Shown here in pieces: positions 45,397-53,791 of a DNA stretch of 64,000 nucleotides. The notes under the pieces were generated by a model that worked only from the letters and a program-made list of their open reading frames with translations, was not told the DNA's origin and ran no database searches. Every line of letters begins with the position of its first letter. The stretch's first letter is position 1. Position numbers and translations under genes: made by a program. Source of the DNA: Flavobacterium resistens (GTDB lineage Bacteria; Bacteroidota; Bacteroidia; Flavobacteriales; Flavobacteriaceae); assembly GCF_900182645.1 (NCBI RefSeq), contig NZ_FXTA01000002.1:372001-436000 (forward strand). Direction: 5' to 3'.

Positions 45397-45412
45397 GGTA
45401 AATATTGTGCCA
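45397..45412 (-). promoter_or_regulatory. Sigma-54-like -24/-12 promoter of the efflux operon
   Basis: On the minus strand TGGCAC (45412-45407), then AATAT, then TTACC (45401-45397). The -24 half matches the consensus TGGCAC exactly and the spacing is right. The -12 half has AC instead of GC. The predicted start is near 45386, about 18 bp before the adaptor ATG. The gene on the other side is a sigma-54 activator. Confidence 0.6.
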
Positions 45413-45476
45413 CAAAATTTATTTTTTGTAAAGCATTGATTTTAAAGAAGGTTCTGAAAACAGTCCAAAAAATGAG

Positions 45477-45514
45477 TGTTCGATAATGAACAGTTGACCG
45501 TTCAAAATCGAACA
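45477..45514. promoter_or_regulatory. Paired TGTTC-N6-GAACA palindromes (candidate enhancer sites)
   Basis: Site 1 is TGTTC-GATAAT-GAACA (45477-45492) and site 2 is CGTTC-AAAATC-GAACA (45499-45514). Their centres are 22 bp apart, two DNA turns, so both face the same side. They are about 100 and 120 bp upstream of the predicted efflux transcription start, normal for a sigma-54 enhancer, and just before the activator gene ATG (45527). Confidence 0.65.
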
Positions 45515-45526
45515 AAAAAAGAAAGC

Positions 45527-46873
45527 ATGAGAAAAAAACAAGCCCAAATATTAGTTGTTGATGATCAGGAAGAAATTCTTTTTTCGGCAAAAATGATTCT
45601 CAAAAAGCATTTTGAAACGATTTTTACCGAAAATAGTCCCAGAAAAATCATTACGGCTTTAAGTGAAAATGACATAAATGTGGTTTTGTTAGACATGAAT
45701 TACCGAATTGGTTTTGAAGATGGGCGCGAAGGAATTCATTGGCTGAAAGAAATAAAAATGCTTTCGCCAAATACTATTGTGATTTTAATGACTGCTTTTG
45801 GGAAAATTGATACTGCTGTTGAAGGAATCAAAATGGGTGCTTTTGATTATGTTTTGAAACCTTGGAACAACGAAAAATTGCTCGAAACAATTGATAAGGC
45901 TGTCGCCGAAAGCCGAAAAAACAATAAAAAACCGATTGTTGAAAAAGTCGAAAAAAGATATTTTACCGGAACTTCCCAAAAAATAAAACAAGCCTATTCA
46001 ATTGCTGAAAAAGTTGCGAGAACCGACGCAAATGTGTTGATTTTAGGTGAAAACGGAACCGGAAAATATGTCTTTGCAGAGTTTATTCATCAGAATTCAG
46101 ATCGAAAAAATGAGCCTTTTGTGCATGTTGATTTAGGTTCGTTAAGTGATAATTTGTTTGAAAGTGAACTTTTTGGATATGCAAAAGGTGCTTTCACTGA
46201 TGCAAAAACAGATACAGCAGGACGATTTGAAAATGCTCAAAACGGAACTATTTTTCTGGACGAAATTGGGAATATTCCGCTTCATTTACAATCCAAATTA
46301 CTGCACGTTTTACAGACAAAAACCGTAACGCGTTTGGGCGAAAGCAAAGCAAGACCTTTGAATGTCCGAATAATTTCGGCAACTAATAATGATATTAAAG
46401 CCGAGGTAAAAAACAAGATTTTCAGAGAAGATTTGCTGTACCGAATCAATACAATGGAAATCAATTTACCGCCTTTGCGCGAGCGAAAAGAAGATATTGT
46501 TCCGATGGCAAATTTTGTTCTCGATCAAATTGCTGAAAAGTACAATCAGGATAATTGGAGTTTTGCAGATAATGTAGCGCCTTATTTGGAAAAATATCCT
46601 TGGAAAGGAAATGTTCGTGAAATGCAAAATAAGATTGAACGCGCGTTGATTTTGGCCGACAATAATATAATTTCAGTTCAGGATCTTGATATTTTGGATT
46701 TTGAAGAAATTCAGGAAAATGATGAAAATCCATTGTCTGAATTGGAGAAAACAGCAATTGAAAAAGCGCTTTTTAAGCATCACGGAAATATTTCAAAAAC
46801 AGCCGAAGAATTAGGATTGTCGAGAGCTGCTTTGTACAGAAGAATTGAAAAATATGATTTGAAGAATATTTAA
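45527..46873 (+). CDS. Sigma-54-dependent response regulator (NtrC/ZraR type)
   Basis: A 448-residue activator. The receiver domain (1-125) has the phosphorylatable Asp56 in VVLLDMNYR. The AAA+ domain has Walker A GENGTGK, the sigma-54 contact loop as GAFTDA (usual GAFTGA) and Walker B GTIFLDEIG. The C-terminal Fis-type helix-turn-helix is NISKTAEELGLSRAALYRRI. Start set at ATG 45527 rather than an upstream GTG (45476) that would run through the palindromes. The histidine kinase follows on the same strand, and the efflux operon is divergent. Confidence 0.94.
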   Translation: MRKKQAQILVVDDQEEILFSAKMILKKHFETIFTENSPRKIITALSENDINVVLLDMNYRIGFEDGREGIHWLKEIKMLSPNTIVILMTAFGKIDTAVEGIKMGAFDYVLKPWNNEKLLETIDKAVAESRKNNKKPIVEKVEKRYFTGTSQKIKQAYSIAEKVARTDANVLILGENGTGKYVFAEFIHQNSDRKNEPFVHVDLGSLSDNLFESELFGYAKGAFTDAKTDTAGRFENAQNGTIFLDEIGNIPLHLQSKLLHVLQTKTVTRLGESKARPLNVRIISATNNDIKAEVKNKIFREDLLYRINTMEINLPPLRERKEDIVPMANFVLDQIAEKYNQDNWSFADNVAPYLEKYPWKGNVREMQNKIERALILADNNIISVQDLDILDFEEIQENDENPLSELEKTAIEKALFKHHGNISKTAEELGLSRAALYRRIEKYDLKNI

Positions 46874-46884
46874 ATTAGAGTGTA

Positions 46885-47001
46885 ATTTAACCGCAAAGCG
46901 CGCAAAGTAATTTTTTGTACAGTTTGTAATTGCTTTATTAAGCTCGCAAAGCTATGTGTAGCGTTCTTTGCGTAAAATCCTTGCGACCTTTGCGGTTAAA
47001 T
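46885..47001. repeat. Inverted repeat, TTAACCGCAAAG family, copy 2
   Basis: ATTTAACCGCAAAG (46885-46898) is mirrored exactly by CTTTGCGGTTAAAT (46988-47001). Internal words GCGCGCAAAG and GCTCGCAAAGC alternate with CTTTGCG. It lies 11 bp after the response-regulator stop and before the kinase ATG, inside what should be a two-gene operon. Confidence 0.87.
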
Positions 47002-47036
47002 TTTCATCATCATTTAAGTATAAAAAAATAAAAACA

Positions 47037-48362
47037 ATGAAAAACTGGAAATTTTATAACGCTTTATTCGTAAGAGTCTTGTTTGTAATGATGCTCTTTT
47101 TTTTCTGCGTTTTTCTGATTTATAAAATGTTTTATTATAACGCAATTTTGGTTGGTGTTTTTGTTTTTATAATGCTGGCCGAAATGTATTTTTATGTCAA
47201 AAATCAATTGCAGTTTTATGACAGAACTTTGCTTTCGATTTTACAAAATGATTTTACAACCAATTTTCCCGAAGAAAATAGAAAAGACAATTTTGAAAGT
47301 CTCTATCTTTTGTATGAAACACTGAAAGTACAACAACAAGAACAGATTTCGAAAGAATTAATCTATCGTTCACTTTTAAACAATATTGAAAGTGCCGCTT
47401 TGATTCTGGAAAAAGAAAATGACGATTGGAATATTTTTTTGATGAACGACTGTTTTTCAGATTTGTTTAAAGTGCCAAAAGTGAGTCATTGGAAATACCT
47501 TAAAAATTATCTTCCGTCGCTTTGTTTCGAAATTGAGAAAACTGATTTCAGCGAATTAAAATCGGCAATTTCAATAAAAATTGAAGAGCAGGATTTGCAG
47601 ACTTTTATGCTTCAGACTTCGCGAACGCAAAGTTATAATCGAGAATATTTCATCATTTTATTGGACAGCATTCAGCGCGTTATTGAGAAAAAGGAAAAAG
47701 AAGCCTGGATCAATCTGATGAAAATTATTTCGCATGAATTAATGAATTCGTTGACGCCAATTCGTGCGCTTTCGCAGAATTTACTCCACATTGTCGATCA
47801 GGAAAAATTGGAAGAAGACGATTTTGAAGACATCAAAAGCAGTATTTCGACGATTATAAATAGGAGTGATCATTTGCAGGTTTTTGTTGAAAACTACCGA
47901 AAATTGGCGATGTTGCCGACTCCAACAAAACAAATGACGTCAATAAATGCGCTTTTTGACGATTGTCTTCGTATTATGAGTCCGATTTTAAAAGCTGAAA
48001 ATATCGAATTGATTAATGAAAGTCATAGTTCGCGCTCGATTATGATTGATAAAAATCAAATGGAACAAGTGATTATTAATTTGATTACCAATAGTATTCA
48101 TGCATTAAAAGAAAAATCCGAAAAGAAAATGTATGTTTCGAGTTATACTGAAAATAATCGTTTTTTCATTTCGATTTCAGATAACGGAAAAGGAATCGCT
48201 CCAGAAATTCAGGATAAGGTATTCCTTCCATTTTTCACTACCAGAAAAGATGGCGCCGGAATTGGCTTAACACTTTCTAAAAATATTATCGAAGCGCATG
48301 GTGGCTATTTAAGCTACCAAACCGATGAAGATAGAACAAGTTTTGTGATTTGTTTGATTTAA
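47037..48362 (+). CDS. Membrane sensor histidine kinase
   Basis: A 441-residue kinase with two N-terminal membrane helices (about 9-30 and 33-53) and almost no periplasmic loop. A PAS-like cytoplasmic region follows, then the HisKA box IISHELMNSLTPIRAL (His233) and a HATPase_c domain with N-box NLITNSIHAL, G1 ISDNGKGIAP and G2 GAGIGLTLSKN. Start set at ATG 47037, since the upstream reading runs into the repeat. The lack of a sensing loop suggests it detects signals in the membrane or through a partner. It pairs with the adjacent regulator and overlaps the converging alkyltransferase-like gene by 4 bp. Confidence 0.93.
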   Translation: MKNWKFYNALFVRVLFVMMLFFFCVFLIYKMFYYNAILVGVFVFIMLAEMYFYVKNQLQFYDRTLLSILQNDFTTNFPEENRKDNFESLYLLYETLKVQQQEQISKELIYRSLLNNIESAALILEKENDDWNIFLMNDCFSDLFKVPKVSHWKYLKNYLPSLCFEIEKTDFSELKSAISIKIEEQDLQTFMLQTSRTQSYNREYFIILLDSIQRVIEKKEKEAWINLMKIISHELMNSLTPIRALSQNLLHIVDQEKLEEDDFEDIKSSISTIINRSDHLQVFVENYRKLAMLPTPTKQMTSINALFDDCLRIMSPILKAENIELINESHSSRSIMIDKNQMEQVIINLITNSIHALKEKSEKKMYVSSYTENNRFFISISDNGKGIAPEIQDKVFLPFFTTRKDGAGIGLTLSKNIIEAHGGYLSYQTDEDRTSFVICLI

Positions 48363-48685
48363 AAGTCAACTTCAGGTTCCCAAAAATGTTTTTCGAGATC
48401 TATAATTTGGTTGTCAATAACTTCAATGCCTTCGTTTTCTAAAAGTTGCTGCATTAAATTTGTTCCGTCAAAATGATGTTTTCCTGTCAAAAGTCCTTTT
48501 CGGTTTACGACTCTGTGCGCAGGAACATCATCCATATTATGACAAGCATTCATTGCCCAGCCGACCATTCGGGCAGAGCGAGCGGTTCCTAAAGCTTTTG
48601 CAATTGCACCATAAGAAGTTACCTTTCCGTACGGAATTTGTCTTGCAACGGCATAAACTCTTTCGAAAAAATTTTCTTCAGCCAT
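48359..48685 (-). CDS. Alkyltransferase-like (ATL) DNA-damage protein
   Basis: A 108-residue MGMT-fold protein. The alkyl-acceptor motif PCHRV reads PAHRVV, so the catalytic Cys is Ala. The helix-turn-helix YGKVTSYGAIAKALGTARSAR with its Arg finger is intact. ATL proteins bind O6-alkylguanine and hand it to nucleotide excision repair. Its 3' end overlaps the kinase gene by 4 bp. Confidence 0.92.
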   Translation of the reverse strand: MAEENFFERVYAVARQIPYGKVTSYGAIAKALGTARSARMVGWAMNACHNMDDVPAHRVVNRKGLLTGKHHFDGTNLMQQLLENEGIEVIDNQIIDLEKHFWEPEVDF

Positions 48686-48769
48686 ATTTTTTGCAACTAA
48701 TTAAAAAGATTTTAAGGATTTTAAAATTAGTGTTTATCTGCTTAATTCAATAAAATCAGTGTGGAATTT

Positions 48770-49408
48770 TTATTTGAAATAATAATTCAGAATATTAAAA
48801 AGTGTTGCAACAGCTACTAAACCAGTAATACTTCCGATAATAGTATTCATATTGCGCATGAAGTAATCGGTTTTCTTTTCTATTCTTCCAAAAAAAGCAA
48901 TATAACTGTATAAAATTCCAAAAGCGCCAAGGACAGAACCTAATACAAAGGTGACAATTATGGTGTTTTCGAATACAAAAAGATTGTATGAAGCCAAAGT
49001 TACGCTTACTACAACATAATACGGAATCGGGAAAAAATTCAGTCCGGAAAGCAGCATCCCAAGAAAGAAACGACTTTTTTTGCTGCTCTTTTTAATCTTC
49101 GTTTTTTTCTTTGTTATTGGTTCTTTGGCAATAAACAAAAAGTAAATAGTTAAGATCGAAAAAATGACAAAACCAACTTCACGCAATAACGTTATAACAT
49201 CTGGCCGATTGTCTATGACACGAGCAAATAATACTGCGACATAAGCCTGAAAAAAAATAACGAAAACAGCACCGATTACAAACGATAAAGCATTCTTTTT
49301 CCCTTCTTTCATTTTTATTTTAGCAGCGGTCATGTTGAGTAATCCCGGCGGAATTGTCCCAATAGCAGCGGCAATAAAACCTGAAAGTAATGGAGTAAGG
49401 TAGGTCAT
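48770..49408 (-). CDS. LysE-family transporter
   Basis: A 212-residue membrane protein with about six helices. The N-terminal GFIAAAIGTIPPGLLNMTAAK is the LysE/RhtB signature. The family exports amino acids or related compounds; substrate not predictable. Confidence 0.83.
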   Translation of the reverse strand: MTYLTPLLSGFIAAAIGTIPPGLLNMTAAKIKMKEGKKNALSFVIGAVFVIFFQAYVAVLFARVIDNRPDVITLLREVGFVIFSILTIYFLFIAKEPITKKKTKIKKSSKKSRFFLGMLLSGLNFFPIPYYVVVSVTLASYNLFVFENTIIVTFVLGSVLGAFGILYSYIAFFGRIEKKTDYFMRNMNTIIGSITGLVAVATLFNILNYYFK

Positions 49409-49449
49409 TCAGTTATTAAATCGGTTAGATAAAGGTTTCAAAATTAAAG

Positions 49450-50127
49450 TTAGTCTTTAATTTTGAAACGAATATACGTAATTGCCTTGTTAATTTCTAA
49501 ATATTGTTTTTCGTAAAATGTTTGGATAGAAGTCACAACTTCAGGGCTTCCTTCGTTTTTGTAAACATTATGGTTGGCATACAAAACTTCGTGGCCTTCT
49601 CCGTGAAGCAACCCAAGTGTATAGCCGTGCATGAATTCGCTGTCGGTTTTTAAGTTTACGACACCGTCTTTTTTCAGGATTTTTTTATACAATTGAAGAA
49701 ATTCAGAATTCGTCATTCTGTGTTTTGTTCTTTTATATTTGATTTGCGGATCTGGGAAAGTAATCCAGATTTCATCCACTTCATTTTCAGCAAAAATATG
49801 ATTGATTAATTCGATTTGAGTTCGAACAAAAGCCACATTATGAAGACCGTTTTCAACAGCCGTTTTAGCGCCTCTCCAGAAACGAGCACCTTTAATATCA
49901 ATTCCGATAAAATTTTTGTCAGGATACTTTTCAGCTAATCCAACAGAGTATTCTCCTTTTCCACATCCTAATTCTAAAACTAATGGATTATCATTTTTAA
50001 AGAAATCAGAATTCCATTTTCCCTTTAAAGGCATTAAATCGCCTACAACTTCTTCTCTGGTTGGTTGAAAAACGTTTTGAAATGTTTCGTTTTCTCTGAA
50101 TCTTTTAAGTTTATTTTTACTTCCCAC
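49450..50127 (-). CDS. trmB: tRNA (guanine(46)-N7)-methyltransferase
   Basis: A 225-residue enzyme that makes m7G46 in tRNA. Motifs are LELGCGKGEYSVGLAEKYP, FIGIDIKGARFWRG and WITFPDPQIKYKRTKHR. I choose the GTG at 50127 because family members begin with (M)GSKNKLKRF, exactly what it gives. An upstream TTG (50148) adds seven unmatched residues. Confidence 0.94.
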   Translation of the reverse strand: MGSKNKLKRFRENETFQNVFQPTREEVVGDLMPLKGKWNSDFFKNDNPLVLELGCGKGEYSVGLAEKYPDKNFIGIDIKGARFWRGAKTAVENGLHNVAFVRTQIELINHIFAENEVDEIWITFPDPQIKYKRTKHRMTNSEFLQLYKKILKKDGVVNLKTDSEFMHGYTLGLLHGEGHEVLYANHNVYKNEGSPEVVTSIQTFYEKQYLEINKAITYIRFKIKD

Positions 50128-50201
50128 TTTTACAAAAATTTTCCGCAAAATTAAGGAATATAAACGAATGAAAATAGTGTAATTAGGTTTAAAAAGTTTT
50201 C

Positions 50202-50252
50202 CGCCACAAATTCACGAATTATTTTAAAATGAAAATTCGTGAATTTGTGGCG
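50202..50252. repeat. Inverted repeat, GCCACGAATTCAC family, copy 2
   Basis: Perfect 19-bp arms CGCCACAAATTCACGAATT (50202-50220) and AATTCGTGAATTTGTGGCG (50234-50252). It lies between the amt stop (50268) and the trmB start. It could double as a terminator for amt. Confidence 0.88.
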
Positions 50253-50267
50253 AAAAAAAAATATTTT

Positions 50268-51650
50268 TTAACCGTAATGTGGTTCTGTAATTGCTTTTGT
50301 TTTTGGGTCAAGCGTTTCGTCGTGTTGTGATAAATCCAGACCAATATGTTCTGATTCTTCAGAAACTCTCAGCGGAATAATAAAGTTGGTCACTTTGAAC
50401 AAGAAATAAGCTCCGAAGAAAGTAAAAATTGAAACTAAAACTAATGCCATCATATGGTGTCCGAAAACATTCCATCCGCCGTGAAGTAAACTAGCGTCTT
50501 CGCCATGAGCAAAAATAGCTGTTAAAATCATTCCCATAATTCCGCCTACACCGTGACAAGCAAAAACGTCAAGCGTATCGTCGAATTTTTTTGAATATTT
50601 ACAATTTACTGCGGTGTTAGAAACCAAAGCCGTTACAAATCCGAAGAACATACTTTCCGGAACAGAAACAAATCCTGCGGCTGGCGTAATGGCAACCAAG
50701 CCTACAACAGCACCAATGCAGGCACCAAGAGCAGAGACTTTTCTTCCGTTCACTCGGTCAAAGAAAATCCATGTTAACATTGCAGCAGCAGATGAAGTTG
50801 TTGTGGTTGCAAAAGCCATAGCGGCAGTTCCGTTGGCAGCAAGAGCAGATCCGGCGTTGAAACCAAACCACCCAAACCAAAGCATTCCAGTTCCTAATAA
50901 TACAAAAGGAATATTAGTTGGAATATGCTGACTGTTTTTTCTTTTTCCTAAAACAATAACTCCTGCCAGAGCCGCAAAACCAGAACTCATGTGAACTACA
51001 GTTCCTCCGGCAAAATCTTTTACTCCAAAATAACTTCCTAAAATACCTGTTGGATACCAAACGGCATGACATAAAGGAGCGTATATAAAAAGTGTAAATA
51101 AACTGATGAAAATTAAATAAGATATAAAACGAACACGCTCAGCAAATGAACCTGTAATAATTGCCGGAGCAATAATGGCGAATTTCATTTGGAACAAAGC
51201 AAAAAGCATAAACGGAATCGTACTTGCCAATTTTTTATGAGGCAAAACGCCCACATAATCCATAAATGCAAAAGTGGTAGGATTTCCGAAGAAACTATAA
51301 AAATGATCGCCAGAACCAAAACCAACCGGTTCACCAAAAGCAAGACTAAAAGCTACAACAACCCATAAAAGTGTTACGACTCCAAGACAAATAAAACTTT
51401 GAAGCATAGTCGAGATTACATTTTTCTTGCCTACCATTCCGCCATAAAAGAAAGATAATCCAGGCGTCATAATCAAAACCAAACAAGAAGAAGTCAGCAT
51501 CCAGGCAACATCGGCAGGAACAATATGATCAGTAGTTCCAAATTCAGACAACACATAACTATTTTCGGTCATTGTAGGCCAAAACGCACCCGTGATGCAA
51601 ACAATGCTTATCATGATAAAGGAAATAATCCAGCGTTTTTCTATTTTCAT
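50268..51650 (-). CDS. amt: Ammonium transporter
   Basis: A 460-residue Amt/Mep/Rh channel with about eleven helices after a signal-like N-terminus. Landmarks are ADVAWMLTSSCLVLIMTPGL, FFYGGMV, the twin pore histidines in VHMSSGFAALAG and CHGVGGIMGMIL, and ASSAAAML. No GlnK/PII gene is adjacent, unlike in many bacteria. A TAACTTTG -7 box lies at 51689-51696 on this strand. Confidence 0.94.
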   Translation of the reverse strand: MKIEKRWIISFIMISIVCITGAFWPTMTENSYVLSEFGTTDHIVPADVAWMLTSSCLVLIMTPGLSFFYGGMVGKKNVISTMLQSFICLGVVTLLWVVVAFSLAFGEPVGFGSGDHFYSFFGNPTTFAFMDYVGVLPHKKLASTIPFMLFALFQMKFAIIAPAIITGSFAERVRFISYLIFISLFTLFIYAPLCHAVWYPTGILGSYFGVKDFAGGTVVHMSSGFAALAGVIVLGKRKNSQHIPTNIPFVLLGTGMLWFGWFGFNAGSALAANGTAAMAFATTTTSSAAAMLTWIFFDRVNGRKVSALGACIGAVVGLVAITPAAGFVSVPESMFFGFVTALVSNTAVNCKYSKKFDDTLDVFACHGVGGIMGMILTAIFAHGEDASLLHGGWNVFGHHMMALVLVSIFTFFGAYFLFKVTNFIIPLRVSEESEHIGLDLSQHDETLDPKTKAITEPHYG

Positions 51651-51912
51651 TTTTAAAATACTTTGTTTAACCCTATTTTTTTTGGGGTCAAAGTTAAAAA
51701 AAAATAAAGATTCTTGTTTTGAAGGCTGTTAAAATAGAGGTTGTTGTTTTATTTTGACTAATTTTTTAAAATTCGTTCTGTTTTTTTAAGAGTATTCCAT
51801 TTTTTGCTTTCTAAAAGAGGCTGTTTTTGTCAAATATGTTATAATTAAATTGACAGCTATTGCTGTAAACCGCTCTAAAAGTTAGGATTATAATAATAAA
51901 GCTGAAAAAAGT

Positions 51913-52401
51913 TTATTTTTTTTGAAGCTTAGCAATCAAGGCATCTTCAATTGGCGCTTTTATTTTAGTAACCGAATCAACTTCTTCATTCGGGATCGTC
52001 ATCGATAATACATAATGTTGGATTTTCCATTCTTTTCCAATTTTGACCAAAACACCAGAACCACGACAAATTTTCATTTGAGTATTCAGTAATTCGTCAA
52101 ACCAGGCAATTTTTCCTGTTTTATCAAAAAATATGTGACGTTCCAAAGCAGTGAAATTCCAGGTTTTTCCTTTGTCGAAATGTGGTTTTGCCCAAACTTT
52201 GAAATCCTTTTTGGTCCAGTTTTCGGTAGCGTCTGTTCCAATGAAAATTGCATCATCAGCCATTAAGGCAAAATAGGGTTCAAATTTAACATCGGCTGCA
52301 GCTTTGTGCCAAGTATCTAAAGTTTGATTGATTTTGTCTTTGTCGGTTTGAGCATTTGCAAAAGAAACAACGAATAAAAGGAGTAGAATAGTTTTTTTCA
52401 T
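51913..52401 (-). CDS. Exported NTF2/SnoaL-like protein
   Basis: A 162-residue protein with a signal peptide (LLLLFVVSFANAQ) and a SnoaL/NTF2-like fold: INQTLDTWHKAAADVKFEPYFALMADDAIFIGTD, then GSGVLVKIGKEWKIQHYVLS. Such domains often bind small ligands; role unknown. Confidence 0.82.
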   Translation of the reverse strand: MKKTILLLLFVVSFANAQTDKDKINQTLDTWHKAAADVKFEPYFALMADDAIFIGTDATENWTKKDFKVWAKPHFDKGKTWNFTALERHIFFDKTGKIAWFDELLNTQMKICRGSGVLVKIGKEWKIQHYVLSMTIPNEEVDSVTKIKAPIEDALIAKLQKK

Positions 52402-52577
52402 GAGATAAGTTATTTAAGTTTAAAGGTAAGAATCATTTTGGACAAGTAAAATTTGCGCGAAAAAAAACTTTGAGATCGTTGTCTTTTTGAGGTAAAATGT
52501 CTACAAAACTTAAATTATCTTACATTACTTATATGGTTTAAAATTTTTATATTTGAGAGCTTTAAAATACCACAATT

Positions 52578-53237
52578 ATGAATCCGAAAATCATTATAAG
52601 TTCGCTGGCTTTTTCGTCTTTGCTTTTTATTTCTTGTAAAAAGGAATTAGAGCCACAACAAAATACAGCAACATCAGAATTGGTTCGACTAGGACTTGCA
52701 AAAGATACTACAAAACCTGCCGCAGCTGCACCAGTTGTGCAAACGCAAACTGCAAATCCAAATACAGTTTTAGGAGAAACAAAAGGATTGAATCCTGCTC
52801 ACGGCCAGCCTGGACATCGTTGTGATATTGCCGTTGGAGCGCCACTGAATTCGGCACCACCACAGCAAGGTCAAGTAGTAACAACTCAAACACCACAAGT
52901 GGTTCAAGTAAATCCGAACCAGAAAAATGTAGTAACAACAACTGCTCCCGTAAAAGTAGCGAAAGGAATGAATCCGCCACATGGACAGCCAAATCACAGA
53001 TGTGATATTCCAGTGGGAGCTCCTTTGAATTCTCCTGTTGCAAAACCTGCCACAAATACAGCACAAAGCGGAACCGCTACACAATCGTTTACCGTAACGC
53101 CACCAGCAAATAATCCAACTCCGGCTTTGTTAAGCACAGAAACAACACAGACAGTTGCAGAAGGAATGAATCCGCCACACGGACAAGCAGGACACAGATG
53201 CGATATTGCCGTTGGAGCACCTTTACCGAAATCGTAA
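52578..53237 (+). CDS. Lipoprotein with three NPPHGQPGHRCDI repeats
   Basis: A 219-residue lipoprotein (signal ends LLFISC, Cys20). Three copies of a 21-residue module sit at residues 70-90, 130-150 and 196-216, with the consensus GMNPPHGQPGHRCDIPVGAPL. Each keeps two His and one Cys in the pattern HGQxxHRCD. The linkers are Pro/Thr/Gln/Val-rich, low complexity and poorly conserved between repeats, as in extended surface proteins. The fixed His/His/Cys/Asp set suggests metal binding, but this is inference. Function unknown. Confidence 0.75.
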   Translation: MNPKIIISSLAFSSLLFISCKKELEPQQNTATSELVRLGLAKDTTKPAAAAPVVQTQTANPNTVLGETKGLNPAHGQPGHRCDIAVGAPLNSAPPQQGQVVTTQTPQVVQVNPNQKNVVTTTAPVKVAKGMNPPHGQPNHRCDIPVGAPLNSPVAKPATNTAQSGTATQSFTVTPPANNPTPALLSTETTQTVAEGMNPPHGQAGHRCDIAVGAPLPKS

Positions 53238-53312
53238 AGAAAGTGACAAAGTAACAAAGATACAAAGTAGCAAAGTTTCATAGATTTTAAGCTTTGCTAC
53301 TTTGTATCTTTT
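53238..53312. repeat. Word-built inverted repeat (ACAAAGT family) after the repeat lipoprotein
   Basis: Tandem GACAAAGT/AACAAAGA/TACAAAGTAGCAAAG words (53243-53275) face GCTTTGCTACTTTGTATC (53291-53308). It starts right after the lipoprotein stop codon. A separate hairpin terminator follows. Confidence 0.78.
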
Positions 53313-53322
53313 GAGAATAAAT

Positions 53323-53360
53323 AAAAAAAAATACGCTTCAATTCGAAGCGTATTTTTTTT
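53323..53360. terminator. Bidirectional terminator
   Basis: Arms ATACGCTTC (53331-53339) and GAAGCGTAT (53345-53353), flanked by an A run on the left and T run on the right. It serves the lipoprotein (+) and HPF-like (-) genes. Confidence 0.88.
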
Positions 53361-53375
53361 TATTTATTTTGAAAT

Positions 53376-53690
53376 TTAAAAAGCTTTTTGTTTTTCGAAG
53401 GTTGTAGTTAGTGATTTTTTGATTTTGCTTAAAGCACCGCTAAAAGCTTTTTCCAATGTTTCGGCGTGTTCTGTAACAGTGATTGGCTGTAATTTTTGAG
53501 GACGAACTTCGATTACGCATTTTTTGTCCTGCAAACTAAATTTCTCTCCATTTTCATCCCCAAAGTGAACTTCAATGCGGGTAATTTTGTCTTCAAAACG
53601 TGCTAAACCTTTTTCTAATTCTCCAGAAAAATAGCTTTCTAATCTTGCGTGTCCATCAATGTTTTTGTCGGTGTTGATTTGAATCTTCAT
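53376..53690 (-). CDS. HPF/RaiA-family ribosome-associated protein
   Basis: A 104-residue protein with the S30AE/HPF fold (MKIQINTDKNIDGHARLESYF, ITRIEVHFGDENGEKF, then a basic C-terminal helix). Family members bind the 30S decoding centre and promote ribosome hibernation or block translation. This short form lacks the long-HPF dimerisation tail. Confidence 0.82.
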   Translation of the reverse strand: MKIQINTDKNIDGHARLESYFSGELEKGLARFEDKITRIEVHFGDENGEKFSLQDKKCVIEVRPQKLQPITVTEHAETLEKAFSGALSKIKKSLTTTFEKQKAF

Positions 53691-53791
53691 AATGGTTTAA
53701 ATTTTATGATTGTCTCTCAAAGCTATCTTTTTTGACGGAAATAGGCAAGGGAGTTAAGGAAAGATTATGAAAAGTTTTGCTTAGTTTTTGG

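Noticed and set aside
46968..47036. Longer N-terminus for the histidine kinase
   Set aside because: The extra residues are encoded by the right arm of the TTAACCGCAAAG element; the ATG at 47037 starts just before the first membrane helix.
52708..53281. Three long minus-strand frames opposite the repeat lipoprotein
   Set aside because: They arise because the repeat-rich sense gene avoids stops in other frames. The sense frame has a lipoprotein signal and perfect modular repeats; the others have none.
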